DNA of 64,000 nt from Methylobacterium soli (GCF_008806385.1 NZ_VZZK01000024.1:1-64000); one strand, 5' to 3'. Positions 41,504-51,289 are shown, numbered from the stretch's first letter. Translations and numbers: made by a program. The notes: a model not told the origin generated them from the sequence alone.

Positions 41504-41650
41504 CGGCGGCCTCTCGGTCTCGTGTGACGTCGCGCCGCTACGGCGCAGATTGTGCTTCGCCTCGCACAGGCGCGCGCTCGAATCCAGTATCGAGCGCAGG
41601 AAAATTCCGGCTTCGCATTTCCACCTCGACAGGTGGGCCGCGCATGCGCG

Positions 41651-42340
41651 ATGAGGCGGGCGCCCGTGGCCCCGCCGAGACCGGAACCCCTCGTGTCCTT
41701 CCCTCCCTCGCCCGCCCTGCGCCCCGTCGTCGCCCGCGTGGCCGGGCTGAACCTCGCCTATTTCGGGGTGGAGATCGCGGTGGCGCTCGCCATCGGCTCG
41801 GTCGCCCTCATCGCCGACAGCCTCGACTTCCTGGAGGACGCGGCGATCAACGGGCTGATCTTCGCCGGGATCGGCTGGAGCGCGCGCAACCGGGCCCGGC
41901 TCGGCACGGTGCTGGCCGGGATCCTGCTGGTGCCGGCGCTCGCCACGGCCTACGCGGCCTACGAGAAGATCGCGGATCTAGCGGCCCCGGCGCCGATCCC
42001 GCTGACGCTCACGGGGGTGGGGGCGCTCTGCGTCAACGTCGCCTGCGCGCTGATGCTCGCCCGGCACCGGCACGGGGCCGGCAGCCTGACGCGAGCCGCC
42101 TATCTCTCCGCCCGCAACGACACCGTGGCCAACCTCGCGGTGATCACGGCCGGGCTGATCACCGCCCTCTACCCCTCGGCCTGGCCCGACCTCGCGGCGG
42201 CGGCCGGGATCGCCCTCCTCAACGCGGATTCGGCCCACGACATCCTCAAGGCCGCCCGCGCCGAGCACCGCGCCGCGCGCGAAGCGGAGGCCGGGGCGTC
42301 GATGCCGGCCCCCTCGGGACCGGGCCCCACGGGACATTGA
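41651..42340 (+). CDS. cation diffusion facilitator-like transporter
   Basis: A 229-residue membrane protein with about six helices. The CDF metal-site signatures are seen as LIADSLDFLEDAAINGLIF and SARNDTVANLAVITAG. The cytoplasmic C-terminal domain of typical CDF exporters is absent; the sequence ends soon after helix 6, making it a short form. The metal, probably zinc, cobalt or iron, is not deducible. ATG 41651 is the best start. It ends two bases before the phosphoesterase gene. Confidence 0.82.
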   Translation: MRRAPVAPPRPEPLVSFPPSPALRPVVARVAGLNLAYFGVEIAVALAIGSVALIADSLDFLEDAAINGLIFAGIGWSARNRARLGTVLAGILLVPALATAYAAYEKIADLAAPAPIPLTLTGVGALCVNVACALMLARHRHGAGSLTRAAYLSARNDTVANLAVITAGLITALYPSAWPDLAAAAGIALLNADSAHDILKAARAEHRAAREAEAGASMPAPSGPGPTGH

Positions 42341-42342
42341 CG

Positions 42343-43194
42343 ATGCGCCTCTTCCCCATCTCCGACCTGCATCTCGAGCGGCGCCGGCCCGACCTGATCC
42401 CGCGCCCGAGCGCGCCCTTCGACGTGCTCGCCTGCGCCGGCGACCTGCATGAGGGCCATCCGGAGCGGGGCCTGGCGACCCTGCGCGACCTCGCGGGCGG
42501 GCGGCCGATCGTCCTCGTGCCGGGCAACCACGAGCATTACGCGCCGACGGGCGACCCGCGCACCGCGCCGGAGCTGATCGCGGCCCTCATGCGCGAGGTC
42601 GCGCGGCTGAACGCGGACGGGCAGGGCGGACCGATCCACCTGCTCCAAGGAGGCGCCGCCACGGTGATCGGGGGCGTGCGCTTCGTTGGCACGACCCTTT
42701 GGAGCGACTGGTCGCTCGCCGGGCGCTGGCTCACCCCCGGGACGCCGGACCGGCCCGAGGATCCCGTCGCCTACGCGGCCGCCCGGATGACCGACCCGGT
42801 CACGGGCTCGCGGGAGTACCGGGGCTCGATCCGCAAGGAGGACGGGACGCCCTGGCAGCCCGCCGACGCGATGGCGGCGCACGCGGCCGAGCGGGCGGCG
42901 CTCCTCGCCTCCCTGCGCCGGCCCCATGACGGCCCGACCGTGGCGGTGACGCACCATCCGGCGAGCCCCCGCGCGGCCGACGCCTACCGGGATACCCCCG
43001 GCGTGCCCTGGTGGGTGCCGGCCTTCTACGCCACCATGCTCCTCGACGACCTGCCCGATGCGGAGCGCCCGCAGGCCTGGATTTCCGGCCATTTCCACGC
43101 CGGCCATGACCTGCGGATCGGGCGTTGCCGCTGGGTCGCGAACCCGGTCGAGGACCGAAACTTCGACCCGGGCCGGATCGTAGCGGTGGGGTAG
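42343..43194 (+). CDS. calcineurin-like metallophosphoesterase
   Basis: A 283-residue phosphoesterase with all five metal-binding motifs: ISDLHLERR, CAGDLHEG, VPGNHEHY, TVAVTHHPAS and SGHFHAGHD. No signal peptide or membrane segment. The substrate could be a cyclic nucleotide, phosphoprotein or nucleic acid. It is probably co-transcribed with the CDF gene two bases upstream. Confidence 0.9.
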   Translation: MRLFPISDLHLERRRPDLIPRPSAPFDVLACAGDLHEGHPERGLATLRDLAGGRPIVLVPGNHEHYAPTGDPRTAPELIAALMREVARLNADGQGGPIHLLQGGAATVIGGVRFVGTTLWSDWSLAGRWLTPGTPDRPEDPVAYAAARMTDPVTGSREYRGSIRKEDGTPWQPADAMAAHAAERAALLASLRRPHDGPTVAVTHHPASPRAADAYRDTPGVPWWVPAFYATMLLDDLPDAERPQAWISGHFHAGHDLRIGRCRWVANPVEDRNFDPGRIVAVG

Positions 43195-43304
43195 GGCGGG
43201 CCGCCTCGCTCTGGCCCGCTCGGCAACCGGCTTGGCGGTTTGCGCAACCGCCTGACCGCGTCGAGACATTGCCCGGAGCGGGCAGCCCAGGGAGAGACGC
43301 CTTC

Positions 43305-43526
43305 ATGAACAGCTTCATCGCCGTCGTGCTGGTCTGCGCCAACGCGATTCCTACGGATTCCTGCACCGACGACAAGGCCGTCGAGGTGCGCAAGGTCCGG
43401 GTCTCGAACGAGCTCGGCTGCTCCAGCGGCTGGCAGGAGATCATCGCCCGAACGGACCTCCGGGAGGAGGTCGGCAAGACGACCTATCTCAAGACCGAGT
43501 GCCGCCGGGTGAAGCCGCCGGGCTGA
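43305..43526 (+). CDS. small exported cysteine-containing protein
   Basis: A 73-residue protein starting at ATG 43305 behind AGGGAGAGAC. The first 14 residues are hydrophobic (NSFIAVVLVCANAIP), probably a short signal or anchor. Four cysteines (residues 11, 20, 39 and about 66) could form disulfides. The phrase GWQEIIARTDLREEVGKTTY follows. I do not recognise it. A good ribosome-binding site and clear composition support it as a gene. Confidence 0.6.
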   Translation: MNSFIAVVLVCANAIPTDSCTDDKAVEVRKVRVSNELGCSSGWQEIIARTDLREEVGKTTYLKTECRRVKPPG

Positions 43527-43532
43527 GTGGCG

Positions 43533-43910
43533 TCAGCGGTCGTGCTTGATATAGGCGAAGCGCGGGTCCGTCGGCGTGCCCTCGAGGGCGCCGCCCTCGG
43601 TGCCGGGCTGCCAATCGACCACCTCCTCGATCTTGCGGGCCAAGGCGAAATCCTTCTCGGTCACGCCCTTGGCGGCATGGTTCATCAGCCGCACCTCGAC
43701 CCAGGCGTAGGAGGCGGTGAGATCGGGATGGTGCCACGCGGCCTCGGCGAGGTGGCCCACCGTGTTGATCACCATCAGCGTGCTCTTCCAGCCCGCCGTC
43801 TTGTAGGTCCGGCGGATCCAGCCCTCCTCGTAGCGCCAATGGGGCAGCTCGGCCTTCAACCGCTCGACGATCACAGCATCGTCCAGCACACCCTCGCGCC
43901 GCTCGCTCAT
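43533..43910 (-). CDS. pterin-4a-carbinolamine dehydratase family protein
   Basis: A 125-residue protein. It shows the family signature AEAAWHHPDLTASYAWVEVRL with the active-site His pair, and NHAAKGVTEKDFALARKIEE at the end. The enzyme recycles tetrahydrobiopterin after phenylalanine hydroxylase; homologues may also act in molybdopterin-linked reactions. No aromatic hydroxylase is nearby. It is convergent with the small exported protein, ending six bases from it. Confidence 0.9.
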   Translation of the reverse strand: MSERREGVLDDAVIVERLKAELPHWRYEEGWIRRTYKTAGWKSTLMVINTVGHLAEAAWHHPDLTASYAWVEVRLMNHAAKGVTEKDFALARKIEEVVDWQPGTEGGALEGTPTDPRFAYIKHDR

Positions 43911-44208
43911 CGCGCCCTCCCGTCCTCGCCGATGCGACGAGCCTGCGCCTCCGGCGGGGGCGGCGCAAGGGACCGGAAAGAGGCCCCGCGCCGCGGGGGG
44001 CGCCCCAGAGGTCGCGATCGGGCGGCCTGCCGTGCCGGCGCCTCGGTCAAAAGCACACATCCCCCGCCTGTGGACGGCCGGGGCACGAGGCCGTAAGGGT
44101 TCTCACAACCAGGATCAGCCGGCTCGCGCCGCGGCCGGACCCCGCGCCACCGGCCGGTGTTCGGGGAGCGGCGGCGGGCGGTCGCAGCACAATCGGGGAG
44201 AAGGCGCC

Positions 44209-45201
44209 ATGCTGTCACGGCGCGGATTGCTCGCGACGGCGGCGCTCTGGCCCCTGCCCGCGATCCTCAACCGCCCGGCCCGGGCGGCCGGCGAGACCAT
44301 CCGGATCGGCGTGCTGCCCTTCGGCACCGCCTCCTGGGAGGCGGCGATCATCAAGGCGCGCGGGCTCGACGCGGCGAACGGCTTCACCCTGGAGACGGTC
44401 AAGCTCGCGGGCACCGATGCCGCCCGCATCGCCTTCCAGGGGCAGCAACTCGACACCATCGTGGGCGACCTGATCTGGGCGGCACGCCTGCGCAACGAGG
44501 GCCGGGGCGTGAAGTTCGTGCCCTACTCGACCACGGAGGGCGCCCTGATGGTGCCCCCCGACAGCCCGATCAAGGCCCTGCCGGACCTCGCCGGCAAGCG
44601 CCTCGGCGTGGCGGGCGGGGCGCTCGACAAGAACTGGATCCTCCTGCGGGCCCAGGCCCGCGAGAGCCACAGCCTCGATCTCGAGGCCGCCGCGCAGGTC
44701 GCCTACGGGGCGCCGCCCCTGCTGATGCAGAAGCTGGAGAGCCGCGAGCTCGACGCCGCGCTCCTATACTGGACCTACTGCGCCCGCCTGGAGGCCAAGG
44801 GCTACCGCCGCCTGATCAGCGCCGACGACATCATGCGGGCCTTCGGCGCCAAGGGCTCGGTGGCGCTGATCGGCTACCTGTTCGACGCCGCCTCCCTCCA
44901 GACCAAGGGACCGGCCGTCGAGGGCTTCGCCCGCGCCTCCACCGCCGCCAAGGAGATTCTCGCCGCCGATCCGGAGGCCTGGACCCTGGTGCGCCCGCTC
45001 ATGGCCGCCGAGGACGAGCCGACCTTCGAGGCCCTGAAGCGAAACTTCCTGGCCGGCATCCCGCGCCGGCCGATCGCGGTCGAGCGCGGCGACGCCGAGG
45101 CCATCTACGCGACCCTCGCGCGGCTGGGCGGCGAGCGCCTCGTCGGCGACGCCAAGGTCCTGCCGCAGGGCCTCTATCTCGACGGCTCGGGCAATGGCTG
45201 A
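44209..45201 (+). CDS. ABC transporter substrate-binding protein (NMT1/SsuA-like)
   Basis: A 330-residue periplasmic binding protein. The N-terminus LSRRGLLATAALWPLPAILN has a twin-arginine and hydrophobic stretch. The mature part begins near ETIRIGVLPFGTASWEAA, typical of the nitrate/sulfonate/thiamine-precursor binding group, with YSTTEGALMVPPDSP and LAGKRLGVAGGALDK further on. It is the first gene of a three-gene importer. Its ligand cannot be told; I saw no TPP riboswitch in the 298 bases upstream. Confidence 0.85.
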   Translation: MLSRRGLLATAALWPLPAILNRPARAAGETIRIGVLPFGTASWEAAIIKARGLDAANGFTLETVKLAGTDAARIAFQGQQLDTIVGDLIWAARLRNEGRGVKFVPYSTTEGALMVPPDSPIKALPDLAGKRLGVAGGALDKNWILLRAQARESHSLDLEAAAQVAYGAPPLLMQKLESRELDAALLYWTYCARLEAKGYRRLISADDIMRAFGAKGSVALIGYLFDAASLQTKGPAVEGFARASTAAKEILAADPEAWTLVRPLMAAEDEPTFEALKRNFLAGIPRRPIAVERGDAEAIYATLARLGGERLVGDAKVLPQGLYLDGSGNG

Positions 45202-45256
45202 GGGCCGCGCCGCGCGCCGCCGGTCGCCCGCCCGCGCCGGGCTCCGCTAGGCGCCC

Positions 45257-45991
45257 ATGGCCGTCGCCGCGCGCCTCGCCTCCCTCTTGGTCCTGCTCGC
45301 CCTCTGGCAGGTGGCGGCGGCCTTCGCCGATGCCCGCACCCTGCCGGCCCCCAGCGCGGTCGCGGCCTTCGTGGTGCGCGAGATCGAGACGGGGGGCATG
45401 CTCTTCAACATCGGGGTGACGCTGGCGCGGGTGGGAATCTCCTTCGTCATCGCCATGAGCCTCGGGATGCTGCTCGGGGTGCTGCTGGGGCGCTCGCGGC
45501 TCGCCGACCGCACCCTCGACACGCCGCTCCTCGTGGTGCTGAACACCCCGGCCCTCGTGATCACGGTGCTGGCCTATGTCTGGCTCGGCCTCACCGAGAC
45601 CGCCGCAATCGTGGCGGTGGCCCTCAACAAGCTGCCGAACGTCGCGGTGATCATGCGCGAGGGCGCGCGCGGCCTCGATCCGGGGCTGGAGGAGATGGCC
45701 CGCACCTACCGGTTCGACCGGCGCACCTGGGTCGCCCACGTGCTGGTGCCGCAGCTCCAGCCCTTCGCGGTGGCGGCGGCGCGCTCCGGCATCTCCCTCG
45801 CCTGGAAGATCGTCCTGGTGGTCGAGCTGATCGGCCGCCCGAACGGGGTCGGCTTCGCGATCAACTACTATTTCCAGCTCTTCGACGTCACCGCCGTCAT
45901 CGGCTACAGCCTCGTCTTCATGACGGTGATGCTCGCCCTCGACACCCTGGTTCTGCAGCCCCTCGATGCGCATGTCCGACGCTGGCGCTGA
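45257..45991 (+). CDS. ABC transporter permease (SsuC/TauC-like)
   Basis: A 244-residue permease with six helices. The opening RLASLLVLLALWQVAAAFAD and the central EAA-type loop LEEMARTYRFDRRTWVAHVL with the LVPQLQPFAVAAARSGISLA stretch are typical. It is 55 bases after the binding protein and overlaps the ATPase gene by 26 bases. Confidence 0.9.
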   Translation: MAVAARLASLLVLLALWQVAAAFADARTLPAPSAVAAFVVREIETGGMLFNIGVTLARVGISFVIAMSLGMLLGVLLGRSRLADRTLDTPLLVVLNTPALVITVLAYVWLGLTETAAIVAVALNKLPNVAVIMREGARGLDPGLEEMARTYRFDRRTWVAHVLVPQLQPFAVAAARSGISLAWKIVLVVELIGRPNGVGFAINYYFQLFDVTAVIGYSLVFMTVMLALDTLVLQPLDAHVRRWR

Positions 45992-46757
45992 CGGCTTCGC
46001 GGCGGGCCGCGGATCCGTGTCCGAGCCGGCGGTGCTGCGCGTGCGCGTGGACCGCAAGGTCTACCGCACCCGGCGCAGCGAGCCCGTCGAGGCGGTGCGC
46101 GACCTCGCCTTCACGGTGGCGGCCGGGGAGGTGGTCTGCCTGATCGGCCCCTCGGGGGCCGGCAAGACCACGACGCTGCGCATCCTGCTCGGCCTCGACA
46201 CGGATTACGCGGGCGCCATCGAGCCCGACCCCCGGGACGGCGCGGCCGGAATCGGCATGGTGTTCCAGGACCCGCGCCTGTTGCCGTGGCGGACCGTGGA
46301 GCAGAACGTGCGCATCGCGCTCCCCCGCGCGCGCCGCGACCGGCCCCTCGACGCCCTGTTCGAGTCCTTGAGCCTGACGCCCTGGCGCGCACGCTATCCG
46401 GGCGCCCTCTCCCTCGGCATGCAGCGGCGCGTCGCCCTGGCGCGCGCACTCGCGGACGAGCCGCGCCTCCTCGTCCTCGACGAGCCCTTCGTCTCCCTCG
46501 ACGACGCGGCGGCGGCCTCCTTGCGCGCCCTGGTGATCGCGGCGGTGGACCGCCTCGGCATGAGCGTGCTGATGGTGACCCACAACGTGGCCGAGGCCAT
46601 CGAGATCGCCGACCGGCTGCTCCTGCTCTCGCCCCGGCCCGCGAGCCTCGTCGGCACCGTGCCCCTCGGCCTCCCGCGCGCCGGGCGCAGCCGAAGCTGG
46701 GCGGAGGCGACGCGCCGCGACCTCGCGGCACGTTATCCCGGGGTGATCGCGGATTAG
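45966..46757 (+). CDS. ABC transporter ATP-binding protein (SsuB/TauB-like)
   Basis: A 263-residue ATPase. Walker A GPSGAGKTTTLRIL, Q-loop MVFQDPRLLPWRTV, signature LSLGMQRRVALARAL (degenerate LSGG written as LSLGM), Walker B RLLVLDEPFVSLDD, and H-loop VTHNVAEAI. The change from LSGG to LSLG is tolerated in some importers. The ATG at 45966 or 45972 begins inside the permease gene, so translation is coupled. Confidence 0.9.
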   Translation: MRMSDAGADGFAAGRGSVSEPAVLRVRVDRKVYRTRRSEPVEAVRDLAFTVAAGEVVCLIGPSGAGKTTTLRILLGLDTDYAGAIEPDPRDGAAGIGMVFQDPRLLPWRTVEQNVRIALPRARRDRPLDALFESLSLTPWRARYPGALSLGMQRRVALARALADEPRLLVLDEPFVSLDDAAAASLRALVIAAVDRLGMSVLMVTHNVAEAIEIADRLLLLSPRPASLVGTVPLGLPRAGRSRSWAEATRRDLAARYPGVIAD

Positions 46758-46809
46758 GGCCCGACGGGCTCCGCCCGCCGAGCAATCCTGCGTGAGAACG
46801 CCACGTCTT

Positions 46810-46843
46810 CTCCGCCTGCAAGACTGCTCCGCCTGCAAGACTG
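46810..46843. repeat. 17-bp tandem duplication
   Basis: Two perfect abutting copies of CTCCGCCTGCAAGACTG and a partial third, in the intergenic stretch after the importer operon. No gene was supported in 46758-47052. Confidence 0.75.
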
Positions 46844-47052
46844 CTCCGGACAAACTGCTCGATGGCAGCCTGTTCGATGACGCCGTCTCGGTCGCCCGGA
46901 CCCGACCCGTCGTGGTCACGTGCCGCCTGTCCGGCGAGACCTGACGGCGATGGGGAGCAGCTCGCAGGTCCCCGATCCTAAAGCCAATCGGCCCTCTTCC
47001 ACCCGCGAAGGCCCTGTCCGCCGTCGCGCTGATCGATCGCGGACCCTCATTC

Positions 47053-47310
47053 TCAGAATCGCAGGATGCCCGCGAGCCCGATCCCCAGCAGGGTGAGGGC
47101 GCTCAGCAGGAGGATGCCGGCCACGCGCTCGCAGCCGACGCGGTGCTGCGGCCAGCGACGGGCCGCGAGCGCCGTGCCGAACCCGGCCGCGAGGCTCAGG
47201 CCAATCAGGATCAGCACGGGTTTTCCCCGCACAAGGTCCGGCCTCCCGCATCGGGACAGACGGACAAAACCGGCTTCACCGCGCTCCCCATAAAGGCGAT
47301 GATCCGACAT
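47053..47310 (-). CDS. small two-helix membrane protein
   Basis: An 85-residue protein (from ATG 47310). Two hydrophobic segments: PVLILIGLSLAAGFGTALAA and GILLLSALTLLGIGLAGIL, joined by a basic loop with WPQHRVGCER. The N-terminal 30 residues are polar and the ribosome-binding site is weak; a GTG start at the VRGKP position would give a shorter protein. No homologue is recognised. The paired membrane segments suggest a real gene. Confidence 0.5.
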   Translation of the reverse strand: MSDHRLYGERGEAGFVRLSRCGRPDLVRGKPVLILIGLSLAAGFGTALAARRWPQHRVGCERVAGILLLSALTLLGIGLAGILRF

Positions 47311-47364
47311 CCGACCTGAACCCGGAATCAACGGCCGGGTGGATTCGCAAGCGCGGTGCCGGCC

Positions 47365-49350
47365 TCAATTCGCCTTGGCGTCGACGTCGAGCTTGTCGAG
47401 GAGCGCGGCGGGGGAGGCGGCCGTGCTGAAATCGGCGACGCCGAGGCCGGCGCCGTCCTTGGCCTTCGCGCTCACCGAGAGTCGTCCGGGCTTCGTCACG
47501 AACTGGCCCATAGCCGCCCCGATCGCCTTCGCGGCCGGGGAATTGCCGAGGATCACCGGCACGCCGAACACGCTCGCGGTCACGTATTCCTGGCGCAGCT
47601 CGTCGGGCTTGAGGCTCAGCACCTTGGATTGGGCCGAGATGAAGCGCTCGAACAGGCCCGTGTTCTCGATGGTCAGGTCGACGGCCTTGGCGGTGGCCGA
47701 CAGGAGGGCGAGGCCGGAGACGGCGGCGTCGCGGTCGAACATGGCGGGGCTGATGCCGCCCAGCGTCCCGGCGAGCCGCAGGGTGCCCATATCCTTGCCG
47801 GAGACCGAGATCTCCCGCAGGGCAAGCTCGCGCTTGGCCTCGTCCCAGGCGGTGTCGGCGACGAGATTGAGGTCGAGATCCTGGTAGCCATAGGCCGCGA
47901 GCGAGCCGAGGCCCGGCACGCCCGCCACCGTCGAGGCCGGCAGGATCAGGCCCGTGAGGCTGATCCGGCTCGCGGTGGGCACCCCGTCCTGCGGCGGCCC
48001 GAACGTGATGGCGGCGTTGCGCAGGGTCACGTGGAGGGGCGAGGCCGCCTTGGCGGACGCCTTCGGGGCCGGCGCCGCGCCGCGACGCGCCGCCTCGGCG
48101 AGGGGATCGGCAGCCGATTCCCGGCGCGTCTCCTTCGGGGTGTCGCGTGCGGCATCCTTGGTAGCCGAGTTCCTGGCGGCCGCCACCTCGTCGGCCGGCA
48201 GATCGAGGCTGATATCCTGCATCGCCAGGGTGCCGAGGACCGGGGTCAGGCGGCGCAGCTCCTCGTCCGAGGGCTTGGCGTCGGGATTCGCGAGGCGGCG
48301 CAACGTCACGACGGTCGGCGCCAGCGAGAACCCCGTGAGGGAGAGGCGTCCGATCCGCGAGCGCAAGCCCCCCTGCGCGAAGGCGACATCCTCGAAGCTC
48401 ATCGCGGCGCTGGTGGCGGCGTTGGCGGCGGGGGTTGTCGGCGCGTCGCGGCCGGGCTCCGTCACCGGGTTGGCATAGGCCATCCGGCCGACCTCGACGA
48501 GGAGGGGCTCCCGGCCCTTGGTCTCGCTCAGGCTGAGGCCCGTCGCCTCGAGGGCGCCGACATGGGCCGCCTCGACGAGGTCGGCCGCCGCCCCGGTGAT
48601 CCGCGCCCGCTGGGCCGGGTCAGCCTTGTCGAGGTCGACGCCCGAGAAGGCCGCGAGGGCGCCGGTCCAGCCGCCCGGGATCTGCCGTCCGCCGAGGTCG
48701 CGCCCGTCGATGCGGGCGAGCTTCACGGTGGTGCCGCGGTCATCGGTATAGACCACGTCGGCGATCGAGACGGTGGCGTAGACCCGCTGCACCGGCCCCT
48801 TGCCGTCGCCCGGCACGGCGTAGAGGCGGGCCAGCGCCGCGAGGTCGAGATCGGTCGCGCCGATGCGTCCGTAGGTGCCCGAGCCCGTCTCGGAGCCGCC
48901 CGCCATCGTGATGGCGGCCCCTGACGCGCTCAGCTCGGCGGCGCGTCCCCCCCGCACGTCGCGCGCCGCGACGTCGCGGTAGACGATCGTCTGGCGCGCG
49001 GCGCCCGGGCCGGCATGTTCGGAGCGAAGCTCCGGGATGGTCAGGCTGGCGGCGTCGAGGCGGGCGAGGCGGGCCGCCCAGGGCTCGGGGGAATCCGGCT
49101 TGAGGATCGCCAGGAGATCGTCCTTCGACAGGCGCGTCCCGCTCACCGTGATGCGGGGTGCCCGCAGCACGGTCGAGCCGAAGGGCAGGGCCACGTCCTG
49201 CAGCGTGACGTCCTGGACGGCGGAGGCCGCCTCCTGCGCGAGCGCCCGGCTCGGGCCCGCGACCGGGCCGGCCCCGGACAGGAGGGCGAGCGCGCAGACG
49301 GAGGCCAGTGCCGCCCGCGCGAGTCGGGCGCGGTCCTTCGGGTAGGTCAT
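47365..49350 (-). CDS. large exported protein of unknown function
   Basis: A 661-residue protein starting at ATG 49350 (MTYPKDRARLARAALASVCA). Signal peptide about residues 9-40, ending near SRALAQ. The mature part is beta-strand and loop rich, with repeated strand patterns of the form L-A-LRISLTG (RIGRLSLTGFSLAPTV, SRISLTGLILPASTV), a lysine/arginine-rich linker around 380-420, and the ending DKLDVDAKAN. The repeats suggest a long beta-structured periplasmic or outer-membrane protein. No domain is recognised. Confidence 0.75.
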   Translation of the reverse strand: MTYPKDRARLARAALASVCALALLSGAGPVAGPSRALAQEAASAVQDVTLQDVALPFGSTVLRAPRITVSGTRLSKDDLLAILKPDSPEPWAARLARLDAASLTIPELRSEHAGPGAARQTIVYRDVAARDVRGGRAAELSASGAAITMAGGSETGSGTYGRIGATDLDLAALARLYAVPGDGKGPVQRVYATVSIADVVYTDDRGTTVKLARIDGRDLGGRQIPGGWTGALAAFSGVDLDKADPAQRARITGAAADLVEAAHVGALEATGLSLSETKGREPLLVEVGRMAYANPVTEPGRDAPTTPAANAATSAAMSFEDVAFAQGGLRSRIGRLSLTGFSLAPTVVTLRRLANPDAKPSDEELRRLTPVLGTLAMQDISLDLPADEVAAARNSATKDAARDTPKETRRESAADPLAEAARRGAAPAPKASAKAASPLHVTLRNAAITFGPPQDGVPTASRISLTGLILPASTVAGVPGLGSLAAYGYQDLDLNLVADTAWDEAKRELALREISVSGKDMGTLRLAGTLGGISPAMFDRDAAVSGLALLSATAKAVDLTIENTGLFERFISAQSKVLSLKPDELRQEYVTASVFGVPVILGNSPAAKAIGAAMGQFVTKPGRLSVSAKAKDGAGLGVADFSTAASPAALLDKLDVDAKAN

Positions 49351-49511
49351 GAGCTTGTCCGGATCACTGGCGGGATGCGCTGGTCTCACATCGGCACGGA
49401 GGGCGAACGCAATCGTACGCATCCGTGCCGCAGATTCGGGGGCGAGGCAATCGGGCGGCCGGCGCATGCCTGCATGCGGGGCCCGGCCTGTCGTCCGCAG
49501 GCAACGCCCGC

Positions 49512-49838
49512 TCAGAGGGAGAACGAGGTGCCGCAACCGCAGGAGGCCGTGGCCTGCGGATTCTCGATCTTGAAGGATTGCCCGATCAGGTCGTTCACGA
49601 AATCGATGGTCGCGCCCGCCATGTATTCGAGGGAGACCGCGTCGACCAGCACGGTGGCGCCGTCGCGCTCGACCGCGACGTCGTCCGCCGCGCGCGCATG
49701 CGTCACGTCGAAGGCGTAGGAGAAGCCCGAGCAGCCGCCGCCATTGACGCTGATGCGCAGCGAGGCGCCGGGGGGCTCGGCGCCCATGATCTCGTTGATG
49801 CGCTTGGCGGCGCGGGGCGTCAGGGTGATCTCGGCCAT
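49512..49838 (-). CDS. erpA: A-type iron-sulfur carrier (ErpA/IscA family)
   Basis: A 108-residue Fe-S carrier. The three ligand cysteines are seen in NGGGCSGFSYAF and SCGCGTSFSL, and the opening MAEITLTPRAAKRINEIM is typical. It delivers clusters to apo-enzymes. The symbol is by family and not proven against its paralogues. Divergent from the dGTPase gene, a common arrangement in alphaproteobacteria. Confidence 0.93.
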   Translation of the reverse strand: MAEITLTPRAAKRINEIMGAEPPGASLRISVNGGGCSGFSYAFDVTHARAADDVAVERDGATVLVDAVSLEYMAGATIDFVNDLIGQSFKIENPQATASCGCGTSFSL

Positions 49839-50038
49839 GTCTGTCGGACTCTGCCTCTCCGTCGCCTGCTCACAGGGACCCGCTCGCGGAAACCCGCCTC
49901 CGGGCGCGTTTCGCCTGGGGCCAACCGGGACGCCAGGCATTTTCACGATTGCCAGGAGCGGCCCGGACCACAAGATATGGGTCCGGCGCGCCCGCCGCAA
50001 CGCGGCAGGCGGAACCGAGGCAGGATGAGGGAGCGGCC

Positions 50039-51286
50039 TTGCGGCAGAACGGTGAGCGCTGGCGTGCGCCCTACGCCACGGATCCGGCGGCCACCCGCGG
50101 GCGCCTGATCCCGGAGGCCGGCTCGCCGACCCGCAGCGACTTCCAGCGCGACCGCGACCGGATCATCCACTCCACCGCCTTCCGGCGGCTCAAGCACAAA
50201 ACCCAGGTCTTCGTGCACCACGAGGGCGACCATTACCGCACCCGCCTGACCCACACCCTGGAGGTGAGCCAGATCGCCCGGGCGCTCGCCCGGGCACTGG
50301 GCCTCGACGAGGATCTGGCGGAGGCGTTGGCCCTCTCGCACGATCTCGGCCATACCTGCTTCGGCCATACCGGCGAGGATGCGCTGGATGCCTGCATGGC
50401 GCGCCACGGCGGCTTCGACCACAACGCCCAGGCGCTCCGGATCGTCACCCGGCTGGAGCGGCGCTATGCCGGGTTCGACGGGCTGAACCTCGCCTGGGAG
50501 ACCCTGGAGGGCCTCGTCAAGCACAACGGTCCGCTGCTGCGCCCCGACGGGCACCCGACGCCGCGCTACGCCGCGTCCGGCATCCCGGCGGCGATCCTCG
50601 AATACAATGCCCTGAACGATCTCGACCTCGCCCGCTTCGCCGGGCCGGAGGCCCAGGCCGCCGCGCTCGCGGACGACATCGCCTATGATTCCCACGACCT
50701 CGATGACGGCCTGCGCGCCGGCCTGTTCGGCCTCGACGACCTCGCGGAGGTGCCCTTCCTGCGCGGCCTCCTCGACGAGATCGAGGCCCTGCATCCGGGT
50801 CTCGAGACGTCGCGGCGCGTGCACGAACTGGCGCGCCGCGTCATCACCCGCTTCGTCGAGGACGTCATTGCCGAGAGCGAGCGGCGCCTGCGCGCCCTCG
50901 CGCCGGAGAGCGTCGCGGAGATCCGCCGGGCGGGCGCCCCCGTCATCGCCTTCTCGGAGGCGGTCGCGGAGGCGGATGCGGCGATCAAGACCTTCCTGTA
51001 TGCCCGCATGTACCGGCATCCCGGCGTGATGGCGGTGCGGGCGCACGCCGCCGCGATCGTCGCCGACCTGTTCGCGGCCTTCACGGCCGACCCCGCCCGC
51101 ATGCCCGAGGAATGGAGCGCCAACCTCGCCGGCGCGAGCGAGGGGCGGATCGCCCGGCGCATCGCGGATTACATCGCGGGCATGACCGACACCTACGCGG
51201 TGCTGGCCCACAAGCGCCTGTTCCCGCGGACGCCGGACCTGCACTGGAGCCCGGAGAGCCGCGGCCTGCCGCTGGCGGAGCCCTGA
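50039..51286 (+). CDS. dgt: deoxyguanosinetriphosphate triphosphohydrolase-like protein (dGTPase)
   Basis: An HD-domain enzyme of about 415 residues that removes triphosphate from dNTPs. Metal ligands are seen in RTRLTHTLEVSQIARAL, LSHDLGHTCFGHTGEDALD, and LADDIAYDSHDLDDGL; RPRSDFQRDRDRIIHSTAFRRL-like substrate contacts precede them. The TTG at 50039, behind GAGGGAG, is the best start; no ATG is near, and an ATG 30 codons up gives a poor N-terminus. Followed after three bases by a thioesterase gene. Confidence 0.9.
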   Translation: MRQNGERWRAPYATDPAATRGRLIPEAGSPTRSDFQRDRDRIIHSTAFRRLKHKTQVFVHHEGDHYRTRLTHTLEVSQIARALARALGLDEDLAEALALSHDLGHTCFGHTGEDALDACMARHGGFDHNAQALRIVTRLERRYAGFDGLNLAWETLEGLVKHNGPLLRPDGHPTPRYAASGIPAAILEYNALNDLDLARFAGPEAQAAALADDIAYDSHDLDDGLRAGLFGLDDLAEVPFLRGLLDEIEALHPGLETSRRVHELARRVITRFVEDVIAESERRLRALAPESVAEIRRAGAPVIAFSEAVAEADAAIKTFLYARMYRHPGVMAVRAHAAAIVADLFAAFTADPARMPEEWSANLAGASEGRIARRIADYIAGMTDTYAVLAHKRLFPRTPDLHWSPESRGLPLAEP

Positions 51287-51289
51287 GGC

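Noticed and set aside
43911..44208. TPP riboswitch before the NMT1-type importer
   Set aside because: Binding proteins of this group sometimes carry thiamine precursors, but the conserved CTGAGA and ACCTGATC blocks are absent.
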